Shown here piece by piece: positions 51,101 through 63,480 of a stretch of DNA of 64,000 nt (positions are counted from its first letter, which is position 1; each line of letters opens with the position of its first letter). The notes under the pieces are model-generated. The model worked only from the letters and a program-made list of their open reading frames with translations. It searched no databases and had not been told where the DNA came from. Both the position numbers and the translations under genes were made by a program. The stretch spans positions 26,474,001 through 26,538,000 of the forward strand of contig JBHGNT010000002.1 of the NCBI GenBank assembly GCA_043228905.1. The letters are read 5' to 3'. Source of the stretch: Azolla caroliniana (Eukaryota > Polypodiophyta).

Positions 51101-52211
51101 TGACGTCGCAGATGATAGCCGAGTGATTGAAATGGAGCTCGTATTCGATGCTAAAATCGCCGAAGGCTTCACAATCTTATCTAACTGTGTAAATATTTTC
51201 CTTTTCAGCTCTTCATTCTCCGAAACAGCTTCAATAACAAAATCTGCAGCATTTAATTCTTCCATAGAGGTTGTAGCCTTTATGCGTGCAAGTGATTCAT
51301 CCATCTGTTCCTGCACTATGCAAAAGCATTCATTATTCCTGGCAATAAATATGACCCTTTAAGGCTTATCATTCATGTATGCTTCACAAATAATTCCTAA
51401 CCATGAGTATTAAGGATTTTAAGAGAATAGACAAAGAGAAATTGTCTCTATTATGTCCTACTTTTATGGTACGTGAGACTATGACAAAACATGTTATATT
51501 TTATCTTTTGAAATGCTTGTAAAATCAATAAAAAAAATGTCTTTTAATTTATTAACGTTATTTTACTTTTAATGCTTAAATGAAGACCTTATCACGACTT
51601 CTATTTTCCGATTTCACATAGATTCAACCTTATACAATGAATGCAATCTTAATCTTCAGAACAATCAAAGAAAACCAATCTCCTGGTTTTAATACTGAAA
51701 GTCGAGAATAAACTTGAACAAAGACATTAGCTTTCATATAAATTGAATAGCACACTGTTAATTTTTCTTCTTATGAAAGCTAATCAATGTCAAAAGACAA
51801 TTTCTTTACTATTAGATACTAGAAAATGAAGCTATATAAAGACAATTACCATTTCCTTGCGATTGCCTAAAGGTCAGTATTTTTTTGCTCTTTTTCGAGG
51901 AGCACTTAAAACAAGGTCTAATTTTACTTTTATTTAAAACCAAAGGAAAACACAAAAAATGTACTATATACACTTGAAGAACTGTAGTGAACCAAGAATG
52001 GAGTTAGGGTTACCTGGGAGAGAGATCCTTTCTTGACAGAGCGAGATAGGGATGAGGAGATGGCATGGAGCCCTCTGGAGAGGGAGACCTGATCGATATC
52101 AGTCATGAGAACATGAATGTCATGAGCCATAACAGCAGCGATCTGAGCTATTCCACTCCCCATCTGACCTGCACCCACCACACCCATGACCTTGATTGGA
52201 GAACAAAGACC

Positions 52212-52214
<3 letters not shown>
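48117..52214 (-). CDS. 3-hydroxybutyryl-CoA dehydrogenase (3-hydroxyacyl-CoA dehydrogenase family)
   Basis: Four exons on the minus strand, 52014-52214, 51089-51310, 50887-50999 and 48117-48450, give 289 residues, close to the single-domain plant enzyme (Arabidopsis At3g15290 type). The NAD-binding Rossmann motif GAGQMGSG is at 14-21. His146 (GMHFMNPPP) and Glu158 (MKLVEVV) match the catalytic His-Glu pair, with the same 12-residue spacing as in human HADH. The C-terminal domain shows [26 protein letters not shown] and [22 protein letters not shown]. It should oxidise 3-hydroxyacyl-CoA with NAD(P), but the physiological substrate in plants is not settled. No peroxisomal PTS1 is present. Intron 2 uses a GC donor (CAG|GCATGT). 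Intron 3 is 2.4 kb and carries duplications and a gypsy relic. The chosen ATG (MGLCSPIK) sits against a GA tract; an in-frame ATG at 52295 would add 27 residues, mostly Arg-Glu. Confidence 0.93.
49038..49350. repeat. 166-bp tandem duplication in dehydrogenase intron 3
   Basis: GAGGAGTTG-GACAACTCAC begins at 49039 and 49205; both copies run on through AGGTCATGATA and AAAATGAGTAGCTAACCTCA. A third, inverted stretch lies at 49578-49613 (TATTGAGGTTAGGTACTCAT). Confidence 0.85.
49385..49486. repeat. Hairpin with 34-nt arms in dehydrogenase intron 3
   Basis: The arm at 49385-49418, containing ATGGTGTTTAAGAT, pairs with the arm at 49453-49486, containing ATCTTAAACACCAT, around a 34-nt loop. About seven of 34 positions mismatch. 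It may be a small foldback element or a structured intronic RNA. Confidence 0.6.
49750..50450 (-). mobile_element. Ty3/gypsy pol relic in dehydrogenase intron 3
   Basis: On the minus strand, broken frames spell gypsy-type reverse transcriptase/RNase H text: [13 protein letters not shown] (thumb/connection region), then [20 protein letters not shown] and a [13 protein letters not shown] block (start of RNase H). Stops and gaps interrupt it, and no LTRs were found. The relic has the same orientation as the host gene. Confidence 0.7.

Positions 52215-52245
<31 letters not shown>
52215..52245 (-). promoter_or_regulatory. (GA)n tract directly before the dehydrogenase start codon
   Basis: On the coding strand about 14 GA dinucleotides end immediately before the ATG at 52214, preceded by GAGGGA units. 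In frame with the upstream ATG at 52295 the tract would encode alternating Arg-Glu. Its length can affect whether that upstream start stays in frame. Confidence 0.6.
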
Positions 52246-52246
<1 letters not shown>

Positions 52247-52987
52247 TCCCTCTGTGTGTCTCTGCCTGTGTGTGTTCTAGGAACTCAGGAAACATCGGCT
52301 CTCACACAAATCGGCCCAAACCTTCGTTTTGTTATTTCTCAGGAATGCCCCTGGGCATTTTCTTTATTTTGGCACAAGATGCCCCTGAGAATTTTTCTAT
52401 TCTACAAGAATGCCCTTGGGGTTTTTCTAATCCTTTATGATCTTTATCCGGAGAGCTAGCTTTTCGCGGCCTCCTTTTGCACAAGGGTGGAGAACACACA
52501 ACATAAGACTCTCCCCTCTCACATATTGCCCATCGCACCGGTCTCTGACAATACACTTACTAACCCCCCTTTGTTCTTCTTTAATTCCTTGCTTGTCCTC
52601 CTCCTCCCTGTGTAGTCGCCGATTGACCTCCCCATGCTGTCCGTTCGAAGAGACAACGAGGAACGTTTCTCGTGTCTCGACCTTTCTATGTATCACGCAT
52701 TTCGCTCCTTGCATCGGATAGAACCTTCTTATATCTTTTTGTAAGGTTATATATAATAAAAGGGTGGAAAAAATAAGCATATCTTTCAAAATTCCTCACA
52801 TATTTAGTAGCCATGGCCCACAAAGCACATTTTTGCTTAGCACAAAGTTGCTCAAGATGAAAGAAAAGCATGAGTTTTGTACTCAAGGAAAGGGTAATTG
52901 GAAAGTGTGACAACACCCATATATGTAAAGATTTTGAGAACTAGATGGCAATTTTACACATGTTAGATAAATTGAGTATCTATGTTA

Positions 52988-53052
<65 letters not shown>
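52988..53052. repeat. Compound (GT)n(GA)n microsatellite
   Basis: About 8 GT units are followed directly by about 24 GA units. Confidence 0.95.
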
Positions 53053-53056
<4 letters not shown>

Positions 53057-53405
53057 AGATTAACACAACAAGTCTACCAAAGATAAACTGTATAATTTAC
53101 AAGAAAACCAAGAGAAAAAGGTTCATACCTTGAACTAAGGTAAAGGCCTTCTACTTATTATATCTATTTAATTCCTTGTCTGCTTTTGTCTTTAACTTAA
53201 TCACATAGCAAGATGATTAAAATACATCTCAATCCTTAAATATGTTTTTCAGATTATGTAAAAGCCTTTTATGGATATGTGTGGAATTTCCTATACATAA
53301 TTTTCCTTACCCATATTACACAGATACATGTAAGGCAACAAGTTTAAAAATCTGGATTCTTCTTCTATATTGCATTTTTCTTAACCTTATAGCAAAGGAA
53401 GAAGA

Positions 53406-53597
53406 TTCAAATACGTAAAGTCTGACCTTAAATTATCATTAGTTGATTTTGGATTTACTTATTAGTGAAACATTATCGTGTTGCTTCCCTTAATAGTAAG
53501 GTTCAAATACATAAAGTCTGACCTTAAATTATCATTAGTTGATTTTGGATTTACTTATTAGTGAAACATTATCGTGTTGCTTCCCTTAGTAGTAAAG
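53406..53597. repeat. 96-bp tandem duplication
   Basis: TTCAAATACGTAAAGTCTG at 53406 and TTCAAATACATAAAGTCTG at 53502 begin two almost identical copies that end TTGCTTCCCTTA. The near identity implies a recent event. Confidence 0.9.
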
Positions 53598-54969
53598 CCA
53601 AATAATAAGTGTCTGATACATGCTAAACCTTAACACTTCGATACAAAACGTAATTAAAGATGTTTACATATTGTAAAAGCCTTAAGCTTATGTAGAGATG
53701 GTTTACCACTTGAAATGCATGTCATCTTAGGTTAAGGCATAGCAAGGTGGGAATCAACAAAAGAGGTTTAGTTAATGACATTGGATTACCTCATTTGTAG
53801 GTTAAGGCTTTTTATCTAGTTATGAACATTCTTATCTTCCTGCCCTTTAAACTTTTAGATAATTCAATGTCATGTATCAAGATTCAAGAACAAACGTTGA
53901 GCATGAGAGACTACGCATTAATGATTATGGTTTTTTGAGGGTTGGCCTTGCACTTTCAGAGACTATGAACAAGAAAAGGGAGAGCTTCATTTGAGCTCTT
54001 TTGAGTTCTGATTATTTACAGCTTAATTTGGCACAAAGAAATATTGCAGGAGACTATATAAAAAAAAACAAGAGTTGTCAATTTACTGATCCACAAACAT
54101 TATTTGTACAATCTGATACAATGCCTAAATTTGAGATATTGGGGTGTGTTAGTTCTTGACGCTTCAATGTTAGAGAATAATAAATTTCATAAACTGTCTG
54201 TCTAAAGCCAATTAAAAACAAGGACCTTAAAACAATGCTTTTTGGCGTATGAATTTGCCTATTTCACAGAACTACCATGAAGTTATGAAGTCCACTTGGT
54301 CTGACGTTTAGAGAATCAAATTTAACATACCCATGATTTTACTATCACTGCCGATAAAAAGGTATTCTTTACAATGAATCAACATAAATCTGAGGTGCAA
54401 CATAAGAAACCGCATAACAAAGTTTCACTTACCATTGATTATTACTTTTCATCCATCCAGAACATCTTTGAAATATTTCACAAAACACTCAATTCTCTCT
54501 CCAGAAGGTAGTGTGTCGTATCGATATTGTTTGATTGATCATTACAATAAATTCAACAGATGATAAAAATAGAGCAAAACTTGAATCTCAAAGAAAGCTA
54601 CACAGCACAACACATGCTGATAAAATAAAGCAAACTCTCAAATTTGCCATCTTGCCATCAATCAAAGCTCATGCTCAAGGAGGAAAGCAACATCTATAAA
54701 CACAATAATACTATTAAGTTTAAACTTTTATTTCCACATTCGTGAGACTTTAGCAAAAATTCTATTTGCTATGAAGTTTGATCCCGTGTGAGATTTAGGT
54801 TTTTGTCCTTAAATACCAAAAACTTTCTGATCCTTCATTCAATTTCATTCACCCATCATATCATATACAATGAAGTACTAAAAATAGTGTCGAGTAGAAT
54901 ATAAAGACCTCATATTATAGAATAGTTAGTGTTAGTGAAGTTCCATAACCATCTATGCTTTTATTATTA

Positions 54970-57900
54970 TCAAACATCAGCTTTGAGAAGCATTCCAGAG
55001 AGCGTGACCTACAAAAACACCCAAAAACAATTTATCAGGAATCCACGCAATCAAGCTCTTCAGAAATCAAAAGAGGGTTTGAAGAAATTTATATTAGGTA
55101 AAAACGGTTCATACAAGCAAAGCTTTTCATGAATCAAAATAAACTAAAGCGAAAACTTATATTAAGTTTAAAAATCATGAAAATATGAAATATGTAGACC
55201 TTTTCTCCAGGTTTAAATGCCGGCATTCCTTTATATGGACAAGTACTGCATCGAAAAGCATCTCCGAGGCCACACTGAAAGAAAGATAAAATATAATAAA
55301 ACCCAGATTATATATCCAAGTTTAATAAACAACCCAACTAAAGGTTTGTTATAAACCCATGTTACTTATTAGATTAACATACAATAAAAAATCTCTTCCA
55401 GCTAACACAAAAATAAAAACAATCTTACATTGCCACATGCTGATTTGAAATTATCAATCTGTTCTTCAGTCAAGGATATTGTGACTGAGCTTTCCATTTC
55501 TGCACGACCACATGTGCAATTCTTGCATGCTTTCTTTCCGGATTTCCCCACTTCACAATCATCGACTGTATTCTCGACAGAGTTGAAAAAGATAGTCATT
55601 AAGCATTATCTTGAAAAATTATAGTTCTTGGGTTATACTTAGTAAAATCATAGAAGGGCCAAAAATGATGGTCATCACTACTAGAAAAAGCAAAAAAATG
55701 GTCTTTCAATAACAAGAATGCTGAAATGCCTTGCAAATATGATGTCTTATGATCAATGGCTTTTTCGGACAAATACCATCATCATAACTGTTCGGGGAAA
55801 TTATCAAAACTGTGGATCTGGTTTAATGTAATTCCCAAAATGCTGCTTTTAACTTCTGCAAAACCATTGCTTGATATTTAAATTCTAATTTCTAGTCACT
55901 TTGAGAATATTCGAACAGATTCTACATGATTAAACCATACTCCGTAAATATCAAGAAAAAAAGAATGAGACTTTTCAATCTAATAGATGAAATAATCATT
56001 GTTACTTTTTTAAAACAGACTAATCTTTAACTACTTGTAAAGTTAAGATTAGTTTCCCACAATTAGCAAAGGAATGAAAAAGAGCAGTCTCAAAATCTGG
56101 AATTTGTAGCATTTTGGAGACAATAATCAAGAAATTCTAGGATCATATCATCAAGTTCTTCATTTTATGTCTCTTTCAGAGATACAAAATCCAAATTTAG
56201 AAAATCCCCCTCATTGCTTGAGTGCTTAGATTTAGGTTTAAAGAACCATTTTCTTTTCAATTGATATTTCCGTTGTAAATAAAAAATAGTCAAATTTATA
56301 TGCAGAAATCCCTGAAAGAAATGATTACCTTTTGGCAGTTCAGGTCTCTTCAGATCCTCCTCTGTAAGTAGTGAATCTTCATCAATTAAATCAAATTCAT
56401 CATCGACCTCAAATGTAGGCAGCTTCACTGGACCGGCCTTTCTAGACTCTGGAGAACCAGGACCATCACAATCAAGATATTCAAAAGATGTGAGGATGTT
56501 ACATTATGCATGAATAGGCATTCATTATATGCACACAAATAATGCACCTGTTCTCGTGCAAAAAATGCAGGAAACACATGTAATCCATGAACAATCATTG
56601 AAAGGATTCCAAATATATTAACCTCATACATAAATCCTTGCAATGCCATGATCACATACAAACAAACCTAAAAATATTCATGGATTTCTTCTAACGAAAT
56701 CAATACACATAATATGAATTATTAATAAACATTATACCTTGAACAGTTGCATTTACTTTCTTTTTTAAGGTAAAAGAAGCTCCAGCTCCCCAAGTTGGTT
56801 TTACAGCTCTTATCTGGACAACAAAGAAAGTAAAAACTAAAAATTAGGTAGGATCTTTGAATGAGCAAGTCCCCAATAATCATATGACCAACTTATATTA
56901 ACATTCTCTAGAGGAGATGGATCCACACTGTAGAAGCTATCAAAATAGAACTTTCTCAAACCATATATACTATGCATACTGGTATATAGACATGAACCAA
57001 TCAATCAATTAATTGAAAATAATTCAAACAAATTCAAAAACCGAGTGTGTAAAAGATTGAGCTTTTAGCACATCATTACACATGCACAGAAAGTAGAGAA
57101 AGAAAGATATATTAACTTCTTTTAAGAGTGAGGGAAGCAGGATATAATGGCCTATAACTCTCAATGACAAGGGTGACAAGAAGCTAAAGGTGTTGGATTT
57201 GTTGAGTTAATCAAAGGTGACTTACAAAAAAAGATCGTGGACCTAAGGGGCCAAGGGAGAGAAGCTTGTGGTACAACTAGCTAAAAATAAGTATGCATTA
57301 AGGGGGTTAGGGTAGGAAAGGTGGATTGCAAGGAGATAAATGCACGAATGAGGTTAGTATAAATGTGATCGATCAAACTACACTTATAAGAACGGGGAGA
57401 CAACTTTTCCTATTCCTTTTTAGCCCCATATGCAGAAAACAGTCCAAGGTTGTTATATATGAGCATACAAAAAACAAGTCTTCTTAACAGTGTGTTGTGC
57501 AATTGTGTGCACAACAAGGCTTGCTGTTGCTGTAGTACTATGGACCAGGTTTCCACATGTTCCTATTAATACATTACATTAAAACAAACTACATCACATT
57601 GGTCGAAACTTTTATATATACATAAAACAAAGAAACATATAAGTTATATAAATGGCATATGTGGTGGTATATAGGCTTGAAGATGGCATCTGTTTCAGTT
57701 CCTAGTTGGTTTCAACAAAAGCTCAATCTGAAACATGGCTAAATAGCTGGATACGTTTTATGGATGTGGCTTGGCAGAAATGGTGAATCAAACTGGTGTG
57801 GAAGGATTCATTGTCTCTTTAAGGAACTCTTATGGCTTCCATAGAGAATTAAGGAAGGGTTGCATTGAACCAATAAACAATCTCCAAACCATGTGACAGT

Positions 57901-59850
57901 ACATTGACATGCACTGACGAAAATTTGGATTATTACAGTAACCTCACTCATTCTAAAGTTCTACAGCACTACAGTGCAGTTCAGAAAACTTAGTAGATTG
58001 ACAGAGTATGACAACAACCAAGCTACTGGAGAGTCAGATTCTAGAGTTGAGAACTGTAGCATGGATTATATATACAGTGAATACGATTGTTACACTAAGA
58101 GATCTTGTGCATTAGTATCACAAGAAAGAGCAGAATCATAGCATAATTTTCATGAGAGCAGAAAAGGTAGTTGAGACGATGCCATGAGCCAGTCCTGGAC
58201 ATATGAAATAGCTAGGTGTACTAGATGACATATATCTGGGTATACAAAAATTAGCATAAAAAGTAACCTAGCACCTCAACACATGATAAACAGGTTAGAA
58301 AAACCACATGGAGTCAAGAAAAATGTTCAGTCAGCACTCCCCCACTTGGATTGAACCATGCTGGTCGAAAAAACATTAGATTATTCTGAGCCCAAAAATA
58401 TTGGAAATTTTCTCTTTTACAGGCATAACATGATATTCATGCATGATATCGATGCATTGGAAAAGATTCTAGTGCTCACTTTTAAATGATTTTGTCAATA
58501 GGATGAATTTAAATAGGAAATCAGCTCCAAAACTAACTTCTAACAATCTAGTTCCTAACAAACTCTTGGCTGGAACAGGGAGTATACCATAGAAATTAAA
58601 TCCTAATTTCCAGAAACTCTACATGCATTAATACGCTAATCTTTTTGCAAGAACCAACACATCCAAAAAAGAACGAACAACTACAATCATCACAGATATA
58701 TGAATAGCCAAATGTAGGTATATCTAGCACTGACTATTGAATTGATTCTCATCTTATTTACACACAAATGATTCAGTTCAGAGTTTAAATTATCACCACA
58801 GTGGTATGATATAAATTATCTTCAATCCTCTTTATTACTGACTAAATTGAAAGGCACAAGCAAAGAAAATCTCATATGTATCACAAAACACTGGGTGCTT
58901 CTGATCCTTATTTAATACGTGAACAATAAACCAAGAATGTGAACAATACCATGGCAAAGTTGTCTCCATTTTCTATATGTGCCAATAGCTGTGTGTCTAT
59001 ATAACCTGTTAGGAGGAGATTTCGATCCACCTTCTCTTTATTCTGCATTATATCATAAGAAATCATGTTATTGGAAATTATATTTATAAAAAGAAATAAA
59101 CTGCATCAAAATTAGGATTTTTTATTATCTTTTGTCTCACTTGGACATCTTTGATTTCTGGTTCATGCACCACTAAGACTCCTCCTGGCTTCAAAACCTT
59201 TGCTAGATCAGAAAGTAGCATTTCTGAATGGTATCCGATGATTTGAGAGAATGATACAACTAAATCTAATGATGATTGCCCAAGCTTCAAATCGCCTGCC
59301 ATGTAGAATGAAGAAATTACAGAGGGCCATATCAGTACATCACTGTGTGAGAATCGTTTTGGAAGCATCTCATATAATTCTAAATATCCCAAGAACTATC
59401 AGATATGCCATTAAAAATAGTTCGGAACTACCATATATCACTAAAATTTTCTTTAGAACCATCACATCACTACAAATTCGTTTAGAGTTATTACAAATCA
59501 CTGCAAATGATTTTAGAACTATCACAGATCACTAAAAATTACTTTAGAGTGTCACATATCATTAGAAAGATGTTTGCTCGGTAGAATGTAACATCTATCC
59601 TCTAATACAGATTTCAAGATTTTGTCCTAACAATATGTTAGAAAAAAATGCTGCGAACATAAAAATAGAAAATAGAAAAAGAAGAAGATGTGGGAGACAA
59701 ACCTATGTTGGATGCTTGCGTGACAATATTGACACATTTTCCACCAGCGATCATGTCTTTAAATACGTCCAAAGTCCACAAAACAACCTGAGCCGGAAGA
59801 ATGACCTCATTTGTGATGATAGCAACGGCAGTGGTAGGTTTCGAATCCAT
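54970..59850 (-). CDS. DRE2/anamorsin (CIAPIN1), cytosolic Fe-S cluster assembly factor
   Basis: Eight exons on the minus strand (59703-59850, 59141-59295, 58950-59042, 56738-56813, 56329-56448, 55429-55565, 55200-55274, 54970-55008) join in phase to 280 residues, near the 272 of Arabidopsis. The N-terminal methyltransferase-like domain includes [20 protein letters not shown] linker carries [17 protein letters not shown]. The C-terminal CIAPIN1 domain holds two Cys clusters: Cys201, 211, 214 and 216 (C-x9-C-x2-C-x-C, in [13 protein letters not shown]) and Cys241, 244, 252 and 255 (twin C-x2-C, in [16 protein letters not shown]). All eight Fe-S ligands are present, so the protein should accept electrons from the diflavin reductase TAH18/ATR3 for cytosolic Fe-S assembly. 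It ends [12 protein letters not shown]. The first ATG is 59850. A 5'-UTR intron is likely (about 59874-60237). Confidence 0.95.
59395..59570. repeat. Degenerate minisatellite in DRE2 intron 1
   Basis: About five units of 33-38 bp share TTTAGAACTATCACA and ATCACTA-AAA blocks. They lie between exon 2 and exon 1 and are too diverged to be a recent array. Confidence 0.6.
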
Positions 59851-60311
59851 AATGTGCAAATTCTATCAGAAATCTGAAAGCAAAAGCCATAAAAACAGAA
59901 CCACTGTTAATAAAACCTAACAACCAATCGGATATTCTAAAACCGTGGAATTTTTCAAAACTCTTTTCAGCGGATTTTGTCTAGAAAAACGTAAAAAAAG
60001 AAAACCCCGGAGAAAAATGTTATAAGAGGAAAGGAAAGAAAAAGAGACGTAGAAACAGCGCATCGCCATCATCATGATCAGTTATGAGGGGGAAAAACGA
60101 AAAACAAAGAATCGCGAGCCCTAATTGACCGATTGATCGGAAAGCAGAATCGTTAAAATGACAAAAGGGTCTTATTCATATTTGGTCTTACAAACCCTAA
60201 TTTCGAGGAACAACGTCAAGCACAGTTTACTACTTACACGGGCCAGAAGCTGCTTCGTTCGATGAGCACGAACCGAGCTTCAAAATTGTCTCCTTCCTGC
60301 AAATTCCTTCC

Positions 60312-60319
60312 TTTATATA
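60312..60319 (-). promoter_or_regulatory. TATA box candidate for DRE2
   Basis: On the minus strand TATATAAA lies about 75 bp upstream of the presumed 5'-UTR donor (GT|GTAAGT at 60237). It would place transcription start near 60285. Confidence 0.45.
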
Positions 60320-60811
60320 TGATGATGGTATAATAACGCGATAGCTCTAATTTGTGAAGCTATACCTCTACTTCTTGAAAACTACAAAAATAGCCCCCCA
60401 TCCCTCCCTTCACAAAATCTTTCTACATTTCCATGTTCATCCAATCTCTTTGGGGGAGGCCTTTTTGCGAAGAATCTATCAATCAATCTCTGAGAGAGTG
60501 AATGATTTTGTTGCAAGAAATTTACATGTCGTAGCCTCGCTACATCTGGCCGCTAGATTTAATTAAATAAAGCCTAGGCCGCACCCTCAACAGCCTCCAA
60601 AGTGATGATTGAACTTCATATTGGGCGGTATAGACAATCGGATTTCCCATTCATATAGGGAACTTTTATGGGATTGTGCCTTCATTCTCATACTTGGTCG
60701 ATGTAGGACTAGAATGCTCTCAAATCTATGTTTTATGCTTTTTACTTGGAGTAAAAAAGATTAGCATTAGTTGATTATAATTTTCTAGGACATTCACAAA
60801 TAAGGAAGGCA

Positions 60812-62431
60812 TGTTGCGAAGGTCACTTGGTTGTTTGGGAGTTGTTTGCATATATTATATATTCCCTTATATGATTCCTTTGGGATAGTGACTATACATT
60901 TTTCCTTCTAAAGCTTTTCACTACTTCTAGGTTGACGACATCCCATGAGGTTCTCATCTCCTTTGACTTTTCTAGACGCTTCCACGCCTTCTTTGTGCTT
61001 CCAAAAGATCTGAACCATCTTTCATTTTTCAAAAACTTCCAATCTCATCAAAACTCAAGTATTCCAAATGTACATAGTTTGGATAAGGTAAGGGAAAGCA
61101 GTATCTACTCGAAACAATTCTTGATGTTGAGCAAAGTCAAGTTGAACTAACAAAGAATAGGGGTCTCCTTGTGATGCTCTTGATATGTGAAATCCTCTAC
61201 AAAAACTTTTGGTTTGTGTTGCGAAGGTCACTTGGTTGTTTGGGAGTTGTTTGCATATATTATATATTCCCTTATATGATTCCTTTGGGATAATGACTAC
61301 ACATTTTTCCTTCTAAAGCTTTTCACTACTTCTAGGTTGACGACATCCCATGAGGTTCTCATCTCCTTTGACTTTTCTAGACGCTTCCACGCCTTCTTTG
61401 TGCTTCCAAAAGATCTGAACCATCTTTCATTTTTCAAAAACTTCCAATCTCATCAAAACTCAAGTATTCCAAATGTACATAGTTTGGATAAGGTAAGGGA
61501 AAGCAGTATCTACTCGAAACAATTCTTGATGTTGAGCAAAGTCAAGTTGAACTAACAAAGAATAGGGGTCTCCTTGTGATGCTCTTGATATGTGAAATCC
61601 TCTACAAAAACTTTTGGTTTGTGTTGCGAAGGTCACTTGGTTGTTTGGGAGTTGTTTGCATATATTATATATTCCCTTATATGATTCCTTTGGGATAATG
61701 ACTACACATTTTTCCTTCTAAAGCTTTTCACTACTTCTAGGTTGACGACATCCCATGAGGTTCTCATCTCCTTTGACTTTTCTAGACGCTTCCACGCCTT
61801 CTTTGTGCTTCCAAAAGATCTGAACCATCTTTCATTTTTCAAAAACTTCCAATCTCATCAAAACTCAAGTATTCCAAATGTACATAGTTTGGATAAGGTA
61901 AGGGAAAGCAGTATCTACTCGAAACAATTCTTGATGTTGAGCAAAGTCAAGTTGAACTAACAAAGAATAGGGGTCTCCTTGTGATGCTCTTGATATGTGA
62001 AATCCTCTACAAAAACTTTTGGTTTGTGTTGCGAAGGTCACTTGGTTGTTTGGGAGTTGTTTGCATATATTATATATTCCCTTATATGATTCCTTTGGGA
62101 TAATGACTACACATTTTTCCTTCTAAAGCTTTTCACTACTTCTAGGTTGACGACATCCCATGAGGTTCTCATCTCCTTTGACTTTTCTAGACGCTTCCGC
62201 GCCTTCTTTGTGCTTCCAAAATATCTGAACCATCTTTCATTTTTCAAAAACTTCCAATCTCATCAAAACTCAAGTATTCCAAATGTACATAGTTTGGATA
62301 AGGTAAGGGAAAGCAGTATCTACTCGAAACAATTCTTGATGTTGAGCAAAGTCAAGTTGAACTAACAAAGAATAGGGGCCTCCTTGTGATGCTCTTGATA
62401 TGTGAAATCCTCTACAAAAACTTTTGGTTTG
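60812..62431 (+). repeat. Four-copy tandem array of a 405-bp unit
   Basis: Units starting TGTTGCGAAGGTCACTTGG begin at 60812, 61217, 61622 and 62027, an exact 405-bp period. Units 2 and 3 look identical; unit 1 differs at two bases near 60890-60900, and unit 4 at about three (near 62198, 62221 and 62379). Each unit has a 72-codon open frame opening at TTG, not ATG, so it is not taken as a gene. Within it, SHEV-(x)-SF-(x)-SRRF faintly recalls the gypsy motif VHEVRSF-(x)-FYRRF. Confidence 0.95.
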
Positions 62432-62739
62432 TGAGGGTCTTTCGGTGTTTACCATGGTAACAAAGGGCCCAAGCTAGCCTCAAATAAGTTACTTTCTATT
62501 GTATGCACCTTTCTATGGTCCTACCATGAGCCCTATTTGAAAATGTTGAGGACTTCTAAGTCATTCCTTATTTCTACAGTTTACTTCACAAGGAACTCTA
62601 AAGACATATTTTTAATTGAACAAACATGAATGGCCTTCTAATGGTCCGATGAAAGTAACCATAAACCTATTTTCATAGCAATAGATTTATCCCCACGAGA
62701 GCAAGTTTAGTTATTGGCATTCCTCAAAAAAAGTTTGAG

Positions 62740-63480
62740 GATGTAATTGTGTGGAGCTACAAATATATGAAAGGAGTACTTCTTGAATTTGTCACACATG
62801 GCATCCATGTGTAAGAAGATATCGTCCCAATTTGCCAAAGGCCTAGATGGATGAACACTTGCAATGAACACAAAGTCACAGATGAAATTGAGAAGATGCT
62901 TGAGATTGTCGTAGGTTATCCTATAGAGTGCATTGCTTGGGCGTCCCTTATAGTCTTCATACCTAAAAAACTGACACCACTATTCAAGATAACTACTTAA
63001 TGCCTTAGAACACTTGGAATGGGTAGCAGGAAAGGATTGTACATCTACAACATTCATAAATGTTTTTTATGGTTATAGCCAATTAACAGTTGCCCCACGT
63101 GACCAATATAAGACAAGTTTTGCTAAAGTGTTTGATACTTTCATTTACAAGTACATGTCATTTGGACTTGCAAGTGCCTTCATTTCTTGGTCACAACTTT
63201 GTTTCCGACCTTAGAAAAGGTCCAATAGAATCCTTCGTCAATGATTTATGTTGCAACTCTACTTGAAGGTGAGAATACCAATTATTGTTAAAACCCAATC
63301 AAAAGCCAAATTTACATAAACAAGAGTTGTTGCTAGAACACATAGTATCAAAGCATAACATCCCCATAGAAGAAAGGTTAAACTCATGTGGAAGATGTCT
63401 CCACACACAAACGAGAAGAAATTGCAACATTTGTGTGGATTATAGGAGATTCATCAAGATTATTGAGGAAAAGTAACTAC
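62740..63480 (+). mobile_element. Ty3/gypsy reverse-transcriptase relic
   Basis: Broken frames spell gypsy pol in order: WSYKYMKGVLLEFVTHGI, then EIEKMLEIVVGYPIEC followed by IVFIPKK, then GYSQLTVAPRDQYKTSF and KYMSFGLASAF near 63060-63180. A separate NICVDYRRFIKIIEEK piece near 63430 matches the ICVDYR motif, out of normal order. The YxDD catalytic box is not seen. Stops and rearrangement show the element is inactive. No flanking LTRs were identified. Confidence 0.75.

Larger units (their letters stand above)
52246..54969. other. Intergenic region between dehydrogenase and DRE2 genes
   Basis: The dehydrogenase promoter (left) and DRE2 3' end (right) flank this. It includes a degenerate triplet of ATGCCC(C/T)TGGG-type units at 52345-52430, a compound (GT)n(GA)n microsatellite (52988-53052) and a 96-bp near-perfect tandem duplication (53406-53597). 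No gene is recognised. Confidence 0.6.

Noticed and set aside
60932-62365. Four repeated 72-codon open frames
   Set aside because: They start at TTG, not ATG, and simply follow the 405-bp tandem repeat; no independent coding evidence.
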